Assembly: GCA_050736615.1 (NCBI GenBank)
Contig: JBOHWL010000192.1
Span: 6,307-70,306 of the forward strand
Length of the DNA stretch: 64,000 bases
Source of the DNA: JBOHWJ01 sp050736615
GTDB lineage: Bacteria; Desulfobacterota; Binatia; Binatales; Binataceae
Direction of reading: 5' to 3'
Shown here one piece after another: positions 8,533 through 17,119 of this stretch. How positions within the stretch are numbered: position 1 is the first letter of the stretch; each line of letters opens with the position of its first letter. Made by a program: the position numbers and the translations under genes. The notes below the pieces were generated by a model. It was not told the DNA's origin. It made no database searches and saw only the letters and a program-made list of their open reading frames with translations.

Positions 8533-9531
8533 ATGCGCAAAACCATTCTGCAAAGCCTACTGGTTTACGGAATAGCCGCGGTGATCGTCTGGTACGTCGC
8601 GCGTGACGTTTCGTGGGTGCAGATCTTGCGCACGATGAGTCATGCCACCTTGTGGTTGTTACTGGTGGCGAGTCTCGGCGGCTTTCTGTGCTGGTTTATC
8701 GGCGAGACATTTCTATTCTCGCGATTGTTCAGTTATTTCCACGGACGCACCGGCGCGATGGAACTGCTGCCGACAGTCGCCATGGTTTACTTCCTGCAAA
8801 TCATCAATTCACTGGTAGCCGGCGGCGCTTTTGTCCTGTTTCTGCATACGCGCAAGCGCGTGCCCTGGATCGCAGGTGGCTGCACCATGATGTTTCAATC
8901 CTACGTTGACATCATGCTGCTCGCGATCTTGTCGTTAATTGCGATGGATCTCGTGCCGAGCTCACCGATCCGGCCGGGACTCGGGTATGCGGCGGGCGTC
9001 CTGGGCGCAATCGTGCTGATTACCGGCTTCTGGCTGTTCTGGGAACCGCGCCCAGGCTTCGGCAAATGGCTGCGATGGCTGTACGAACGGCCCTCGATGG
9101 TCAGTTTCAGAATGGCGCGGCCGTCACATTACCTGAGGCTGATGGCCATCAGAGTGTTGATTTTCATTGGCGCGGGGTTCGCTCTCTATGGACAATTTGT
9201 CAGCTTTCATATCAAGGTGCCGCTGATTCAGGTGCTCGCGCTGACACCTTTCGTACTGGCGATTGGCAATGCACCGATTTCACCAGCCGGCATTGGGACC
9301 ACGCAACTGGTCTTTACGGTCGGCTTCGCTCATTTCGCCAGCAAAGATGCGCTGATGGCGGTATCGCTGGCCGCGACCGCCTTCAATTTCCTCTTTCGCA
9401 TCCCGATGGGCTTTGTCTCCGGTCCCTCGCTCGTAGACGAAATTGCCGAGGCGAAACGGGAACTCACCACCGGCCACCACGACCAAGTTGGCGCCGATCA
9501 GCACCGCGTGAGCGCCGATGCCGAACCCTGA
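8533..9531 (+). CDS. UPF0104 / lysylphosphatidylglycerol synthase-type membrane protein (HpnL-like)
   Basis: A 332-residue integral membrane protein with about eight helices and the family's hallmark segment NAPISPAGIGTTQLVF near residues 250-265 (the P-x-x-P-GG/GT-type region of the YbhN/AglD/LPG-synthase fold). The same fold is used for HpnL in hopanoid clusters and in several lipid flippase-like proteins. hpnJ and hpnI lie 6.5 kb away, so a lipid-related role is possible but not shown. The last 25 residues are polar and do not look like the family, so they may be a lineage-specific tail. The gene is convergent with the respiratory operon. Confidence 0.65.
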   Translation: MRKTILQSLLVYGIAAVIVWYVARDVSWVQILRTMSHATLWLLLVASLGGFLCWFIGETFLFSRLFSYFHGRTGAMELLPTVAMVYFLQIINSLVAGGAFVLFLHTRKRVPWIAGGCTMMFQSYVDIMLLAILSLIAMDLVPSSPIRPGLGYAAGVLGAIVLITGFWLFWEPRPGFGKWLRWLYERPSMVSFRMARPSHYLRLMAIRVLIFIGAGFALYGQFVSFHIKVPLIQVLALTPFVLAIGNAPISPAGIGTTQLVFTVGFAHFASKDALMAVSLAATAFNFLFRIPMGFVSGPSLVDEIAEAKRELTTGHHDQVGADQHRVSADAEP

Positions 9532-9570
9532 GTGGATCGCGACGGGGAATCCGCAGTGAAGCCACCCGAT

Positions 9571-11028
9571 TTACCGTGAACTGGCAACTCCCGGCGGCGG
9601 GGGCAGATAATTGCCGAGTGTGGCTCCCAACGACGCTTTGCGCGACAACAGGAAGGCCATCAGATCATTCAGGTCCGACGAGGTCAGGGTGCCCGCGAAA
9701 GCCGGCATATTACCGCCTCCCGCCAGGATCCTGATCCTGATGTCGTTGGGCGTGAGCGTGTCACCGATAAGGCTCAGGTTGGGACCGCGCAAACCGCCAT
9801 AACCGCCGATCGTGTGACAAAACTCGCAGGCGTGGTCGTGAAACAGTTGTGCGCCGCGAATCACCGCGGGACCATTTTGTTTCCCCACCACCGCGATAGG
9901 CAATGGCTTCGCGTCAAAGCGCGGCGACCAGGGCGACACCGCGCCCTCAATCCAGAACGAACCCATGGTAATCACGACCAGGATTACGAGCGCGACCGCC
10001 CATGGACGCCTGGCCGGATGCCGTTCGCCTTTGTTCCATATCACTGGCATCAGCAACAGAAAGACGAACGTGCATAACGGAGCCAAAATCATGAAGGTCG
10101 ATTCGGCGCCGCGCGGCAGCAGTGCGAGCACCGCGAAATACCAGACAAAATACCAATCGGGCCGCGGTTCATTGGCGAGTAAGCTCGGATTAGGCGGCTT
10201 GCCCAGATGAGGCGGTCCAACCGTCGCGGCCAATATCACGACAATCGCCACCACCAGCGCGCCGAAGACCACGTCGCGCCATGCACCATCGGGCCAGAAC
10301 GGCACCCCCTTTTCTCTCAGCAGCTTGTCGTATTCCCGGTGGTAGGTTTTCGGGTCCACCTTTTCGCCAGGCACGGGCGGAGCCGAGATGCCGTCATGGA
10401 AAACCAGGTAAAGGTGGATGAGCAGCAATCCGATGATCGCCGCCGGCAAATAGAATACGTGATAGGCAAAAAAGCGGCTGAGACTCGCACCGCTGAGCGT
10501 CTTTCCGCCCAGCAGAAACCGCGCCAGGTATCGGCCTATCACCGGCATGCGGCCGATCATTTCGGCGGCCAAAATCGTGGCCCAGACCGCTGTTTGGTCC
10601 CAGCGCAGAAGCTGACCGGTAAAGCCCATCGCCAACGTCAGGAACAGCAGGCAGACGCCGGTAATCCAGTTGAGCTCGCGCGGATATTTGTAACAGCCCA
10701 TCAGAAACACCTGAATCATGTGAATCCCGATGAGCAGAATCATCGCGGAAGCGCCAAAAAAATGCATTCCGCGCAGCAGATTACCCAGAACCGCCTTGGT
10801 GGATATAAACTGGAGGACGTGGTATGCGCTGCCGGTGGACGAAATGTAGCGAGTGGCTAACGCCGTGCCCGTCGCAATCTGCATAATGAAGCAGATGAGC
10901 ACGGCGCTGCCAAATACGTAATACCAGTCCGCGCCGGGCGGTATCGGATGCTGCGCGAGATCGCGGGAAAAGGTGACCAGCCCGGTCCGCTCCTCAAAAG
11001 CGTCAATCGCGCTCTTGACCAGATTCAT
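9571..11028 (-). CDS. Cytochrome b (b6-type) fused to a C-terminal cytochrome c domain
   Basis: A 485-residue fusion. The N-terminal part is a full cytochrome b of the b6 pattern. Candidate heme ligands are His89, His103, His190 and His205, so 13 residues separate the first pair and 14 the second, as in cytochrome b6. The quinol-site motif is PDWYF (290-294), not PEWY. After further helices (subunit IV-like), a single CEFCH heme-c site (401-405) and a later Met in NMPAFAG give a class I cytochrome c. It takes electrons from quinol with the Rieske protein and can pass them on through its own c heme. The ATG at 11028 follows GGAGGAAG; the open frame continues upstream but the extra residues are not family-like. 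Confidence 0.87.
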   Translation of the reverse strand: MNLVKSAIDAFEERTGLVTFSRDLAQHPIPPGADWYYVFGSAVLICFIMQIATGTALATRYISSTGSAYHVLQFISTKAVLGNLLRGMHFFGASAMILLIGIHMIQVFLMGCYKYPRELNWITGVCLLFLTLAMGFTGQLLRWDQTAVWATILAAEMIGRMPVIGRYLARFLLGGKTLSGASLSRFFAYHVFYLPAAIIGLLLIHLYLVFHDGISAPPVPGEKVDPKTYHREYDKLLREKGVPFWPDGAWRDVVFGALVVAIVVILAATVGPPHLGKPPNPSLLANEPRPDWYFVWYFAVLALLPRGAESTFMILAPLCTFVFLLLMPVIWNKGERHPARRPWAVALVILVVITMGSFWIEGAVSPWSPRFDAKPLPIAVVGKQNGPAVIRGAQLFHDHACEFCHTIGGYGGLRGPNLSLIGDTLTPNDIRIRILAGGGNMPAFAGTLTSSDLNDLMAFLLSRKASLGATLGNYLPPPPGVASSR

Positions 11029-11056
11029 CCGCGAAATCTTCCTCCAAACTCCGGCA

Positions 11057-11578
11057 TCATTCGATCGGAACCGCGCTGGCCAGGATTTCCACTTGGCCCT
11101 TGCGCACACGCACTGGGTATTTGAACAACCCACGCGGCGGCGGTCCCGCCGCGACCGATCCGTCCGCGTAATAGACTCCGCCATGACATGGGCACATGAA
11201 CAGTTTGGCCTTCGGCAGCCATCGAACCGGACAGCCCAGGTGCGAGCAGTTGACCGAAAACGCGATGAATTCCACACCGGCCACGCGCCGCAACCACGCG
11301 GCCGTGAGCGAAGTGACTCCGGCCCACACCATCGGCGAAGGATCCAGGAAGCTTACTTTCACCGTATCTCCGATCTTAAAGTCATCAATTTTGCCGACCG
11401 GCCGCCACACGGTCGGCGTTTTCGCCACCAGCGGGCCGATGATAAATCCGATCACGGGAACGCCAATCAAGCCTGCGATAACGGCTGACAGAGCCATGCT
11501 TAGAATAACGAAGAACTTCCGCCGCTCGATCCCATAGCCGTGATTCAGGCACTCGAGCTTTTCATCTTCCGTCAGCAT
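11057..11578 (-). CDS. Rieske iron-sulfur protein of the quinol oxidoreductase
   Basis: A 173-residue Rieske protein with an N-terminal membrane anchor (about 22-50). The [2Fe-2S] ligands are visible: Cys111 and His113 in CSHLGC and Cys129 and His132 in CPCHGG. The two disulfide cysteines, 116 and 131, are also present. The start is the ATG at 11578 with GGAGAG nine bases upstream. That overlaps the end of the small subunit gene by 17 bp, which suggests coupled translation. It forms the high-potential arm of the cytochrome b/c complex encoded directly downstream. Confidence 0.9.
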   Translation of the reverse strand: MLTEDEKLECLNHGYGIERRKFFVILSMALSAVIAGLIGVPVIGFIIGPLVAKTPTVWRPVGKIDDFKIGDTVKVSFLDPSPMVWAGVTSLTAAWLRRVAGVEFIAFSVNCSHLGCPVRWLPKAKLFMCPCHGGVYYADGSVAAGPPPRGLFKYPVRVRKGQVEILASAVPIE

Positions 11579-11798
11579 GCACCAACTCTCCAATCCATTT
11601 GGCAAGCGAGAAAATCATCAGCAACGCGCCCACGATCGAAAAAAGGTACGATGTGACTACGCCTATCAACAGAAAGGTGACGCCCATGGCGAGGATAAAG
11701 GGCCAGTAGGTCGGCTCCGGGATATGTTCCGGCGCCGGCGTATTCCATCCCTCGCGGCGCGCGAGCGCCTCAAGATCGTTACCCTCTTCGTCAGGCAT
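11562..11798 (-). CDS. Small two-helix membrane subunit of cytochrome oxidase (subunit IV-like)
   Basis: A 78-residue protein with a charged N-terminal stretch, a PEPTYWPFILAMG entry and two closely spaced membrane helices (about 31-50 and 52-68). Small proteins of this shape with a P-x-P-SxWP-type entry follow subunit III in many bacterial aa3 oxidase operons and act as assembly or stability subunits. GGAG seven bases before the ATG marks the start. It is placed between ctaE and the Rieske gene. The role is inferred from shape and context, as no catalytic residue is expected. Confidence 0.65.
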   Translation of the reverse strand: MPDEEGNDLEALARREGWNTPAPEHIPEPTYWPFILAMGVTFLLIGVVTSYLFSIVGALLMIFSLAKWIGELVHADGR

Positions 11799-11867
11799 TG
11801 GTGCGCTCCAAAACGGATGTCATGCTTCCTTTCGTCGCCGTGACGCCTGGAACTGATGCGGTGATCC

Positions 11868-12455
11868 TCAAAAAAACGGCCATAGATAGACCAGGCCAAA
11901 AATGAAAACCCAGACGGCATCGACAAAATGCCAGTACATCGCGACCGATTCAAAACCCGCCTGCAGGCCTTCTCCTTCAATCATCGCCGGTGTTTGCGGC
12001 AGCGCCATGCGGCCGCTGCCAGCCACCCCAAGCATGATCGCCAGCATGCACAATCCGATAAAAACATGGAGGCCGTGAAAGCCGGTCAAAGTGAAAAACG
12101 TGCTGCCGAAAAGGTTGGTCGCCACCGTGATGTTGCGGCTAAACAGCCCAGCCCATTCAAAACTCTCCCCGATCAGGAAGATCGCACCCAGCACAATCGT
12201 CAGCGCCAGCCATATCACCAGCCCGCGCCGCCTGCCGTGGCGGAAAGCGTGATGGGCCAGCGCCATGGTCGCACTGCTGGCGAACAGCGCGACACTGAAC
12301 AGGCCAGTGCGCAGCGGATTCAGGCTATTCCCCGCACTGGGACCACCCGCCGACACCACGTGGAAATAAATGTAGGATACGATCAGGATCAAAAAGAAGT
12401 TGGCCTCTGAAAAAATAAAGAGACCGACCGCGAGCTTGCTTTTCGACACCGGCAT
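11868..12455 (-). CDS. ctaE: Cytochrome c oxidase subunit III
   Basis: A 195-residue short-form subunit III with five hydrophobic helices. Family landmarks include the FIFSEANFFLILIVSYIYFH helix, ESFEWAGLF, the FFTLTGFHGLHVFIGL block and a C-terminal YWHFVDAVWVFIFGLVY segment, which is the signature end of the subunit. It has no catalytic metal but supports proton uptake and stability of the oxidase. It starts 6 bp before the end-proximal subunit I gene stop on the transcript, with a GGTGAGA ribosome site, and is part of the same operon. Confidence 0.92.
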   Translation of the reverse strand: MPVSKSKLAVGLFIFSEANFFLILIVSYIYFHVVSAGGPSAGNSLNPLRTGLFSVALFASSATMALAHHAFRHGRRRGLVIWLALTIVLGAIFLIGESFEWAGLFSRNITVATNLFGSTFFTLTGFHGLHVFIGLCMLAIMLGVAGSGRMALPQTPAMIEGEGLQAGFESVAMYWHFVDAVWVFIFGLVYLWPFF

Positions 12456-12461
12456 TGATTC

Positions 12462-14135
12462 TCACCCCGCTTCGGCTTCGACTTTTTCGTCCTCGCGGTC
12501 GGGATGAGCGAGGTCCCACAACGGACGGCGTCCCTTCACCGGCGGAACCCGGTCGAAATTCTTTTCCGGCGGTGGTGAGGTGGTCGCCCATTCCAAAGTC
12601 CATGCGCCCCAGGGATTATCGCCCGCGGCTTCGCCGTACCTCATGCTGATATACAGGTTCCACATGAAGATCATCACCGAAATGCCTAGCAGATAAGCTC
12701 CGGCGGTTGAGATCATGTTCATCGCGCCCCATCCGGGTAAAGCTGGATAGGTGAATACCCGCCGCGGCATCCCCTCCAGCCCAAGAATGTGCTGCACCAT
12801 AAAGGTAAGATTGAAGCCGACCAGCGTGACCCAGAAGTGCAGTTTCCCCCATTTTTCATTTAACATTCGTCCGTTAATTTTGGGAAACCAATAGTAAATG
12901 CCGGCGAAAAGGGCGAAGACGGTGCCTCCGAATAGTACATAATGAATATGCGCCACCACGTAATAGGTATCCGTCATTTGCCAGTCGATCGGCACCACGG
13001 CGAAGCTCACGCCCGACAGGCCGCCGATGGTGAACATGATAAGGAAGCCGAGCGCGAACAGCATCGATGTGGTGAAGCGAATCCTGCCGCCCCACATGGT
13101 CGCGATCCAGTTGAATATCTTGACTCCGGTGGGCAGCGCGATCGCCATGCTGGCGGCGCCGAAGAAGAGCACGGCGGTATGGCCCAGGCCCACCGCGAAC
13201 ATGTGATGCGCCCACACCGTCATGCTGAGAAACGCAATCGCCACCGTCGAGGCGGCCACGAATTCGTAGCCGTAGATCGGCTTGCCTGAAAACACCGGAA
13301 TGACTTCCGAGATGATGCCGAACGCGGGCAGAATCATGATGTACACTTCGGGGTGACCGAACGCCCAAAACACATGTTGCCACAGCAGCGCCGAGCCGCC
13401 CGAAGAGGGCGTGAAGAAATGCGCGCTTAGCTGCCGGTCGATTAGCAGCATCACCAGCGCCGCGTTCAAATAAGGCATCACCGTCACGATCAAAAGTGAA
13501 TTGATCAGCGTCATCCAGACGAACAGCGGCAGCCGCCGAATGCTCATGCCGGGCGCGCGCAAGCATATAGTGGTCGTCACCAGATTTATCGCGGCGGTCA
13601 GGGTGCCTATGCCAATTCCCAGCAACCCAAGAATCCAGTAGTCAACTCCAGGCCCGTAGGAAAACGCTCTTTCACTCAACGGCGCGTACGCAAACCATCC
13701 CATCGCCGGCGCCCCGCCCAGATTGAGGCCGCCGGTGACGAAGCTGAAATAGAGCATCACGCCGCCGAAAATCTGCGCCCAGAAACTCAGCGCGTTAAGC
13801 CGCGGGAAGGCCATATCGCGCGCGCCGATCATCAGCGGCACCATGTAGGTGCCGAACCCGATCAGCATCGGCACCAGCACCAGGAAAACCATGGTGGTGC
13901 CATGCATCGTGAAGACCGAGTTGTACCATTCCGGGCTGACCATGCGATTGTTGGGCGCAATCAACTGCGTGCGCATCACCAGCGCTTCAATCCCGCCGCA
14001 CAGAAAGAAAATGAAGGCGCCGAACAGGTACATGATGCCGATCTGCTTGTGATCGACCGACGCAATCCAGCTCAGCCAGCCCTCGTGTTCGGTAATTACC
14101 GCGCCGGAGGCCTCTTCGAACGTGACCTGTCTCAT
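12462..14135 (-). CDS. ctaD: Cytochrome c oxidase subunit I (aa3-type)
   Basis: A 557-residue, full-length heme-copper oxidase subunit I with about twelve helices; it reduces oxygen to water at the heme a3-CuB centre and pumps protons. The HPEVYIMILP motif gives the CuB histidine and the cross-linked tyrosine, and WAHHMF gives the other two CuB histidines. HIHYVLFGG supplies the heme histidines, and FTMHGT near residue 76 the heme a ligand. The glutamate of the usual XGHPEVY region's D-channel is not obvious, so proton-channel subtype needs an alignment. Its start overlaps the ctaC stop as ATGA. Confidence 0.94.
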   Translation of the reverse strand: MRQVTFEEASGAVITEHEGWLSWIASVDHKQIGIMYLFGAFIFFLCGGIEALVMRTQLIAPNNRMVSPEWYNSVFTMHGTTMVFLVLVPMLIGFGTYMVPLMIGARDMAFPRLNALSFWAQIFGGVMLYFSFVTGGLNLGGAPAMGWFAYAPLSERAFSYGPGVDYWILGLLGIGIGTLTAAINLVTTTICLRAPGMSIRRLPLFVWMTLINSLLIVTVMPYLNAALVMLLIDRQLSAHFFTPSSGGSALLWQHVFWAFGHPEVYIMILPAFGIISEVIPVFSGKPIYGYEFVAASTVAIAFLSMTVWAHHMFAVGLGHTAVLFFGAASMAIALPTGVKIFNWIATMWGGRIRFTTSMLFALGFLIMFTIGGLSGVSFAVVPIDWQMTDTYYVVAHIHYVLFGGTVFALFAGIYYWFPKINGRMLNEKWGKLHFWVTLVGFNLTFMVQHILGLEGMPRRVFTYPALPGWGAMNMISTAGAYLLGISVMIFMWNLYISMRYGEAAGDNPWGAWTLEWATTSPPPEKNFDRVPPVKGRRPLWDLAHPDREDEKVEAEAG

Positions 14136-15085
14136 TTGAGGGTCTCCAGATAAGCCGTCAGCGCCTTCACATCGTTATGGCTGAGCCTCAAGTCGGGCAT
14201 ATGACTGCCCGGCTTGAACTGATTGGGGTTGTGCAGCCACGCGGCCAGATTCAATGGACTGTTTTCCACCGCGCCGGCCGCGAGGATCGAACGGCTGGCG
14301 ACGTGCGTGAGGTCTGGCCCGATCATCTGGTTCGCCGCCGTTCCTTCAATCGTGTGACAGTTGGCGCAGGTGCGTTGCTGAAACAGCTTGGCGCCTTCGA
14401 TGGCGAGACGCGTGGCGGGCGCCGGCGGAATCGCCAGATTAGCTTTGACCCAGGCGTCGAATTCCGCCTGCGGTTGCGCCACCACGATAAACCGCATCCA
14501 CGCGTGCTCGGTGCCGCAGAACTCCGCGCACGCACCCAAATATCGCCCCGGCTTGCTCGCCTCGAGCCAGATATGATTCGGATGGCCGGGCACTACATCA
14601 GACTTGCGCGCCAGTTCCGGAACCCAGAAGTCGTGGATCACATCGGCCGATTTCAACTCAACCAACCACGGCTTACCCACGGGTATGTGAATTTCATTGG
14701 CGGTGACCACGCCCGACTTGAGATAATCCGCCTCCCACCACCACTGATGGCCGACTACGAGAAGGTTGGGTTTTCGGCCGGCCGGCACATAAGGATCGGA
14801 GTGATGAATCGTAATGACCATCAGGATGAAGAGTACGACCAGGCACGCCGCCGGAATCAATGTCCAGGCGATTTCCAGCGCGTTCCAGCCGAAAATCTGT
14901 TTAGCTTCCGGCGCACCTGGACGGTCGCGGAAGCGGATGATCATGTAAAAGACCAGAAACGTGACCAGGGCCAGGATCACCAGCAGGAAAATCGAGGTGC
15001 CCAAAAAAAGCTGGCTGATAGCTTTGGCTTGAGGTGAGACCGGACTGAAAACGGCCGATGTATTCGAGGTATACAGTCCTGGCAT
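14132..15085 (-). CDS. ctaC: Cytochrome c oxidase subunit II with fused cytochrome c (caa3 type)
   Basis: A 317-residue subunit II. Two membrane helices (about 24-50 and 74-94) precede the cupredoxin domain. The CuA ligands are present: His151, Cys186 and Cys190 in CAEFCGTEHAWM, His194 and Met197. GHQWWWEADY (112-121) is the electron-entry aromatic patch. The C-terminus is a cytochrome c with a CANCH heme site (240-244) and a Met ligand candidate in GSHMPDL. This is the caa3 arrangement, which takes electrons from a c-type cytochrome such as the one fused to the operon's own cytochrome b. It is the first gene of the operon; AAGGA precedes the ATG. Confidence 0.92.
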   Translation of the reverse strand: MPGLYTSNTSAVFSPVSPQAKAISQLFLGTSIFLLVILALVTFLVFYMIIRFRDRPGAPEAKQIFGWNALEIAWTLIPAACLVVLFILMVITIHHSDPYVPAGRKPNLLVVGHQWWWEADYLKSGVVTANEIHIPVGKPWLVELKSADVIHDFWVPELARKSDVVPGHPNHIWLEASKPGRYLGACAEFCGTEHAWMRFIVVAQPQAEFDAWVKANLAIPPAPATRLAIEGAKLFQQRTCANCHTIEGTAANQMIGPDLTHVASRSILAAGAVENSPLNLAAWLHNPNQFKPGSHMPDLRLSHNDVKALTAYLETLK

Positions 15086-15373
15086 CTATCCTTGACCTGT
15101 TCCCGGAAGCAAACACCGCCGCGATCACTCTGATCCCGCCAGAATCGTCAACGGCCGCGAAAAAATCTATCGCCCGCACCATCGGCGCGCAAGTGACTAT
15201 GCCGCCGGCGGACAAGCGCGCCACCCGCAGGAGGCGCTGATCGCCCGTGAATGCGCGTGGCGTGTGATAACGATTGATTCCAATCGCTGATTATGGAAAA
15301 GCACAGATGGGGTCGCAGTGTATACAATTTGTGTCAGCGATTCGGCCAGCCCGAGTGGCCGGGGAGACCGAAG

Positions 15374-16498
15374 ATGGCGGAGCATTCATCCAATCAGACC
15401 AAGCTCAATCCACCTTTTCGGGCGGAACACATCGGCAGCATGCTGCGCCCGCCGGAGTTGTTGGCGGCGTTCAAGGCGCATCGCCGTGCCGCGATGGATC
15501 ACAACGCCTTGCGCGAAGTCCAGGACCGCTGCATCGTCGAAGTAATCCGGCTGCTGGAAGAGGCGGGGCTCGAATCGATTACCGACGGCGAGTTTCGCCG
15601 CGGCTCATGGGCTTATGGCTTCGTCGAAGCGCTCGACGGTTTCATCAACTGCCCCTCTCCATGGAAATTCCATGACGACGAGGGCACAGCGTACGATATC
15701 GAGACCTGTTACGCGACTGCGAAGCTCAGGCGCACGCGGGGAATCACCACCGATGATTTTGAATTCGTGCGCCGCCATACGGCGCGCACTCCGAAGATCA
15801 CGATGCCGTCGCCAAGCTTTATGCATTTCTTTCCGGGCACGGCCTGCGCCGACCCGGCTGTTTATCGCGACGGCGATGAATTCTGGGAAGACTTGCTGCG
15901 CGTCTACCAGGAGGAAATCGCGGCGCTGGCAGCGCTCGACGCAACCTATCTGCAGCTCGACGAAGTCCCCCAGGCGATGCTGTGTGACGCCAGCATCCGC
16001 GCGCAGACGCGGACGCTCGGCTTTGACCCTGGGCGGCTCAGCATGAAGTATATCGACGGCGTTAACCGTATTTTGAAAGCGCGGTCGGCGACGATGACCG
16101 TCGGCATGCACCTGTGCCGCGGCAATTTCCGTTCGCGATGGCTGGCGCGTGGCGGTTACGAAGCTGTGGCCGAGCGCCTGTTCAACGAAACGGAAGTCGA
16201 CGGATTCTTCCTCGAATATGACAGCGAGCGCGCCGGCGATTTCACTCCGCTGCGCTTCATGCCTCGGCACAAATTCGCGGTCCTCGGGCTGGTCAGTTCC
16301 AAAACTCCGAAGCTCGAGGACAAGCGCGCGCTGCGCGGACGCATCGACGAGGCCAGCCGTTATCTGCCGCTCGAGCGCCTCGCCTTGAGTCCACAATGCG
16401 GTTTCGCGAGCACGGTTGGTGGCAATACGCTCTCAATCGAGGACGAGCGGGCGAAGCTGCGCCTGATTAGTGAAGTCGCGGCCGAAGTTTGGCGATGA
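15374..16498 (+). CDS. MetE-like methyltransferase (YxjG/YxjH type)
   Basis: A 374-residue single-barrel relative of cobalamin-independent methionine synthase, closest in layout to the short Bacillus YxjG/YxjH group. FRAEHIGSMLRP (15-26) is the homocysteine-side N-terminal motif and SITDGEFRRGSW (68-79) the next. The zinc ligands are His246 and Cys248 in GMHLCRGN and Cys342 in SPQCGFAS; LQLDEVP (193-199) carries the expected acidic pair. The start is set by GGGGAG seven bases before the ATG at 15374, not by the longer open frame. It is distinct from the MetE-like protein at 4122. Methyl donor and acceptor are unknown. Confidence 0.82.
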   Translation: MAEHSSNQTKLNPPFRAEHIGSMLRPPELLAAFKAHRRAAMDHNALREVQDRCIVEVIRLLEEAGLESITDGEFRRGSWAYGFVEALDGFINCPSPWKFHDDEGTAYDIETCYATAKLRRTRGITTDDFEFVRRHTARTPKITMPSPSFMHFFPGTACADPAVYRDGDEFWEDLLRVYQEEIAALAALDATYLQLDEVPQAMLCDASIRAQTRTLGFDPGRLSMKYIDGVNRILKARSATMTVGMHLCRGNFRSRWLARGGYEAVAERLFNETEVDGFFLEYDSERAGDFTPLRFMPRHKFAVLGLVSSKTPKLEDKRALRGRIDEASRYLPLERLALSPQCGFASTVGGNTLSIEDERAKLRLISEVAAEVWR

Positions 16499-16503
16499 AC
16501 CAG

Positions 16504-16768
16504 CATTCCATGCCGGCGGCCGGAACAGCGCGCTCGCGCTGCTCGAATGTTTTGCACAAACGAAATGAATTAGGCGGACGCTGTGCCAAAAAAGACGGCG
16601 GGCGATTGCGAAGCCATCCGCCGCTTGATTCAATTTTGTCTGTCCGAATCAGGAAACGATGCTCGAATCGGCAATTTGACTTTTAGGATGACAAAGAACT
16701 TCGTCTTCCCCTTTGTGCGAACGATTGCAACTAACGCGAGCGCTCTTCCGAACCGCCGGCATGGAATG
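16504..16768. repeat. Inverted-repeat-bounded non-coding element
   Basis: A perfect 16-bp inverted repeat (CATTCCATGCCGGCGG at 16504-16519 and its complement at 16753-16768) bounds 265 bp with no credible gene. The arms continue inward as an imperfect pairing for roughly 55-60 bp, for example GGAACAGCGCGCTCGCG on the left against GGAAGAGCGCTCGCG read from the right. The element lies immediately after the MetE-like gene and ends 32 bp before a lipoprotein gene. It may be a miniature mobile element or a long RNA hairpin; no second copy is seen in the window. Confidence 0.5.
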
Positions 16769-16799
16769 CCCCAGCGGCCAGACAAACGGAGATCCCCTC

Positions 16800-17087
16800 A
16801 TGTCCCGATCCGCTACTTCCATACCGCACCTAATCTTGATCGGAGGAAGCCTCGCTCTGCTGGTGTCGCTTGGCGGTTGCGCCGCACGGTTCAAAGATAC
16901 CGCCCGGAATAATCCGGAATGCGCCACCGCAGCGCAAATCCGGCCGTCCAAAGTCAACGACTGCCTGTCCGGCACGCGCCATCGAGACGAATTTAACACC
17001 TGTCTGGCTAGCCGCGGCGTACCGCCATGGCAACTCAAGCGCTTCAACGGTTGTATCGACGCCCGTCGTCATAGCGGCATCTTTTAG
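16800..17087 (+). CDS. Small cysteine-containing lipoprotein
   Basis: A 95-residue protein with a lipoprotein signal: a hydrophobic stretch (LILIGGSLALLVSL) followed by the lipobox LGGC, so the mature protein would begin at that cysteine and be anchored in a membrane. The mature part is about 68 residues with four further cysteines, and so could hold two disulfides; I recognise no domain. The start at 16800 is chosen because GGAG lies eight bases before the ATG; the open frame extends further upstream without a ribosome site. It is followed by the convergent MMPL exporter gene. Confidence 0.7.
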   Translation: MSRSATSIPHLILIGGSLALLVSLGGCAARFKDTARNNPECATAAQIRPSKVNDCLSGTRHRDEFNTCLASRGVPPWQLKRFNGCIDARRHSGIF

Positions 17088-17119
17088 TTAGCCAGGTCCG
17101 CGCGACAGCCGCATGATTC

